Assembly (NCBI RefSeq): GCF_000300815.1
Contig: NZ_AMRX01000003.1
Span: 186,001-250,000 of the forward strand
Direction of reading: 5' to 3'
Source of the DNA: Gayadomonas joobiniege G7
GTDB lineage: Bacteria; Pseudomonadota; Gammaproteobacteria; Enterobacterales; Alteromonadaceae
DNA: 64,000 bases
Below the pieces are notes generated by a model, which was given only the letters and a program-made list of their open reading frames with translations, was not told the origin of the DNA and did not search any database. Made by a program: the position numbers and the translations under genes. Positions 62,210 to 64,000 of the stretch are shown piece by piece (the stretch's first letter is position 1; each line of letters starts with the position of its first letter).

Positions 62210-62998
62210 TTAAAAATGAATTTGCAGGCCGGCATAAGCGCCGTTAAATTCAAGATCTGAATAAATATCTTCTAAATCATCTAACTCTAAAGCAAAGCTG
62301 CGGTATCCGAGTTGCACACTCATATCCACGGCCAAATTATCAACAAACTCGTAGGCTAAACCCAATTGATAATCGGTTAATGAATGATCACCAACCGTTA
62401 AAAGGCTGCCATCTGCATAAACTGAAAAACCTGTGCCCGGCAAAGCGACTTCAGCGGCTAAATAACCCATAGGGACAAAACCGCTAAAGTCTTCGCTGCT
62501 GCTGGCTGAGGTGCCGCTAGAGTTATTTTCGGGTACGCCTGTGACTTGGATTAAACCATCGATGTGTTTAACGTTTAAACCAAAATCAAAGCTGAATAAT
62601 CCATTATCAAAAAGCTCGTAATATAAAATATAATCGGTATTGCTTAAATCTGCATTTACCGACACATTAGTATTTTCTGGATAAGTTTGACCTGCAAATG
62701 TATAAGAGTTATCAATCACACCACCACCTTGTAAATCTTCCATTTGGTTATGGCGTAATTTAATGTTGGGGATAATGGGTACTAAATGTTCTAACGCTAC
62801 ATAATAAGAGGCATTGCCAGCATCATCAAAAGCAAAAGTTTCTTGATCATCTGCACTGCTACCAAATTGCCCCTCAGGTTCGATATTCCAGTACTGAGCG
62901 CCCGCATAAAGACCTAATACTGTGTCTGCCTTAGCTTGCATACTGCCGACTAATAATGCGCTTGCTAAAGCAAGCTTTAGTTTGTTCGTTTTGTTCAT
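62210..62998 (-). CDS. TIGR04219-type outer-membrane beta-barrel protein
   Basis: A 262-residue exported protein (signal peptide about 1-24, ending KAD-adjacent AKA). The start DTVLGLYAGAQYWNIEPEGQFG and YYVALEHLVPIIPNIKLRHNQM are typical of the TIGR04219 family. The last strand ends AYAGLQIHF with the terminal Phe. The function is unknown; the barrel probably sits in the outer membrane. GGGAACCC lies before the ATG. It stands alone between crp-linked and fadA genes. Confidence 0.85.
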   Translation of the reverse strand: MNKTNKLKLALASALLVGSMQAKADTVLGLYAGAQYWNIEPEGQFGSSADDQETFAFDDAGNASYYVALEHLVPIIPNIKLRHNQMEDLQGGGVIDNSYTFAGQTYPENTNVSVNADLSNTDYILYYELFDNGLFSFDFGLNVKHIDGLIQVTGVPENNSSGTSASSSEDFSGFVPMGYLAAEVALPGTGFSVYADGSLLTVGDHSLTDYQLGLAYEFVDNLAVDMSVQLGYRSFALELDDLEDIYSDLEFNGAYAGLQIHF

Positions 62999-63080
62999 TG
63001 GGTTCCCTTAACTACATTTTGAGTGATGTATTTATCTTATCACCGTTAATACTAAAATTAAGTATTTAAGGGGCATAATT

Positions 63081-64000
63081 TTAAACCCGTTCAAAAATTG
63101 TCGTGATCCCTTGGCCCATGCCTATACACATGCTGGCAAGCCCAAGTTTAACTGAGCGTTGTTGCATTAGGTGTAACAGGGTGGTGCAAATACGTGCACC
63201 CGAACATCCAAGTGGGTGACCAAGCGCAATGGCACCGCCATGTTGGTTAATTTTGTTATCCAATTGAGCGGTTAACTCAAGCGCTTGTAAAACTGTAAGC
63301 GTTTGTACGGCAAAAGCTTCGTTAAACTCGAATAAATCAATTTCATTGAGCGATAAATTGGCCCTTTTTAGCGCTTTTAGGGTAGCAGGTACTGGGCCAT
63401 ACCCCATAATTGATGGGTCACAACCCGACACTGCCATACTGCGAACTCGCGCCATCGGTTGTAACCCCAATTGTTTAGCTTTGTCAGCTGACATGATCAA
63501 TAGCGCAGCTGCACCATCAGATAAAGCAGATGCGTTGCCCGCTGTTACTGTTCCTTGCGAGCTAAATGCAGGTGGTAATTTAGCAAGTTTAGCGGCTTCG
63601 CTGTCTGCTCGAATGACTTCGTCATCTTGTGCCAACATCAAAAATCCGTCAGCATTGTGGGCAGCAACTGAAATTTTTTCATTATCGAATAAAGCTTGGT
63701 TTTGCGCGGTCGCAGCTAACTGATGAGAGCGCGCGGCAAACTCATCTTGCTGTTGGCGACTGATCGAAAACTTTGTCGCCAGTAGTTCGGCGGTTAAACC
63801 CATATTTGTTGCGCCTTGAGCACTTCGTTTATTTAGCGCCGGATGAAAATCTAGACCATGAGTCATAGGCACATGCCCCATATGCTCAACACCGCCAACG
63901 ATAAAAATATCTCCCATGCCTGTCATGATTGCCCGCGCTGCATCATGTAAAGCTTGCATTGATGAGCCGCATAACCGATTTACAGTGACCGCCGCAGTTG
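63081..64000 (-). CDS. fadA: 3-ketoacyl-CoA thiolase FadA (5' end outside the window)
   Basis: The C-terminal 306 codons of a thiolase; the gene runs off the right edge. The catalytic cysteine is seen at codon 63971-63969 in VNRLCGSSM. Further landmarks are [118 protein letters not shown] and MCIGMGQGI, all matching FadA. It performs the last step of fatty-acid beta-oxidation as the beta-subunit of the FadAB complex. fadB is expected just beyond the right edge. Confidence 0.96.
   Translation of the reverse strand, partial: TAAVTVNRLCGSSMQALHDAARAIMTGMGDIFIVGGVEHMGHVPMTHGLDFHPALNKRSAQGATNMGLTAELLATKFSISRQQQDEFAARSHQLAATAQNQALFDNEKISVAAHNADGFLMLAQDDEVIRADSEAAKLAKLPPAFSSQGTVTAGNASALSDGAAALLIMSADKAKQLGLQPMARVRSMAVSGCDPSIMGYGPVPATLKALKRANLSLNEIDLFEFNEAFAVQTLTVLQALELTAQLDNKINQHGGAIALGHPLGCSGARICTTLLHLMQQRSVKLGLASMCIGMGQGITTIFERV

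Noticed and set aside
1-64000. CRISPR arrays, prophage, insertion sequences, tRNA or rRNA genes
   Set aside because: No regularly spaced direct repeats, integrase, transposase, phage structural genes, tRNA cloverleaf or rRNA stretches were seen on reading; small RNAs without protein context cannot be excluded.

Overview
The window reads as ordinary chromosome of a moderately AT-rich marine-type gammaproteobacterium, most likely Alteromonadales (Catenovulum/Alteromonas-like). The basis is gene content: RpoH with its diagnostic box, Crp, FadA, biosynthetic SpeA, NfuA, BioH, FtsYEX, Zur, PurT and YgiF, together with TIGR04219, YfaZ, SprA-type and DUF2333 proteins. Taxonomy is inferred from gene content alone. 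I saw no rRNA, tRNA, CRISPR array, prophage or insertion sequence, and no gene-free stretch over 300 bases.

Layout. 1-7860 (minus strand) is a carbohydrate-uptake locus: TonB-dependent receptor, flavin-dependent halogenase-like protein, lipoprotein glycosidase-like protein, ABC sugar-binding protein, and the first 44 codons of its permease. 8015-13546 holds a DUF2333/PCuAC/acid-phosphatase operon, a heat-shock ibpA with a sigma-32 promoter and a candidate RNA thermometer, ppa, purU, a P-loop kinase-like gene and ygiM. 13761-24484 is housekeeping: ygiF, zur, a VOC protein, purT, a YkgJ protein, rpoH, speA, a CofD-like protein, proB and proA. 24573-33468 carries a small lipoprotein, an orphan sugar-binding protein, prlC, an aldo/keto reductase, yfaZ-like, moaE, rph-pyrE, an SprA-like putative metalloprotease and bioH.

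33480-43758 starts with comF and ends with nfuA, a membrane protein, dinF and a polysaccharide deacetylase. Between comF and nfuA lie an M14 peptidase and a LysR-controlled GST/PNPOx/cupin/NTF2 cassette. 43900-51262 is the most interesting block. Five tightly packed plus-strand genes encode a TPR/beta-barrel outer-membrane protein, an exported FecR-domain protein, a metallo-beta-lactamase-fold hydrolase, a CHASE2-class III cyclase (lysine/threonine specificity pair, so probably adenylate) and a GAF-HD-GYP protein with a large insertion. This looks like an envelope-sensing pathway that combines cAMP and cyclic-di-GMP signalling.

51274-64000 holds tesB, a Nudix hydrolase, a cold-shock gene, a DUF389 protein with a possible lipid-kinase-like N-terminal half, rsmD, ftsY-ftsE-ftsX, ydiY-like, mscS, crp with an overlapping unknown exported protein, a TIGR04219 barrel and a 5'-truncated fadA.

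Possible functional links: rpoH and its probable target ibpA are both present; crp and a predicted adenylate cyclase are both present. rpoH lies about 40 kb from ftsX instead of directly after it, a synteny break against the usual gammaproteobacterial order.
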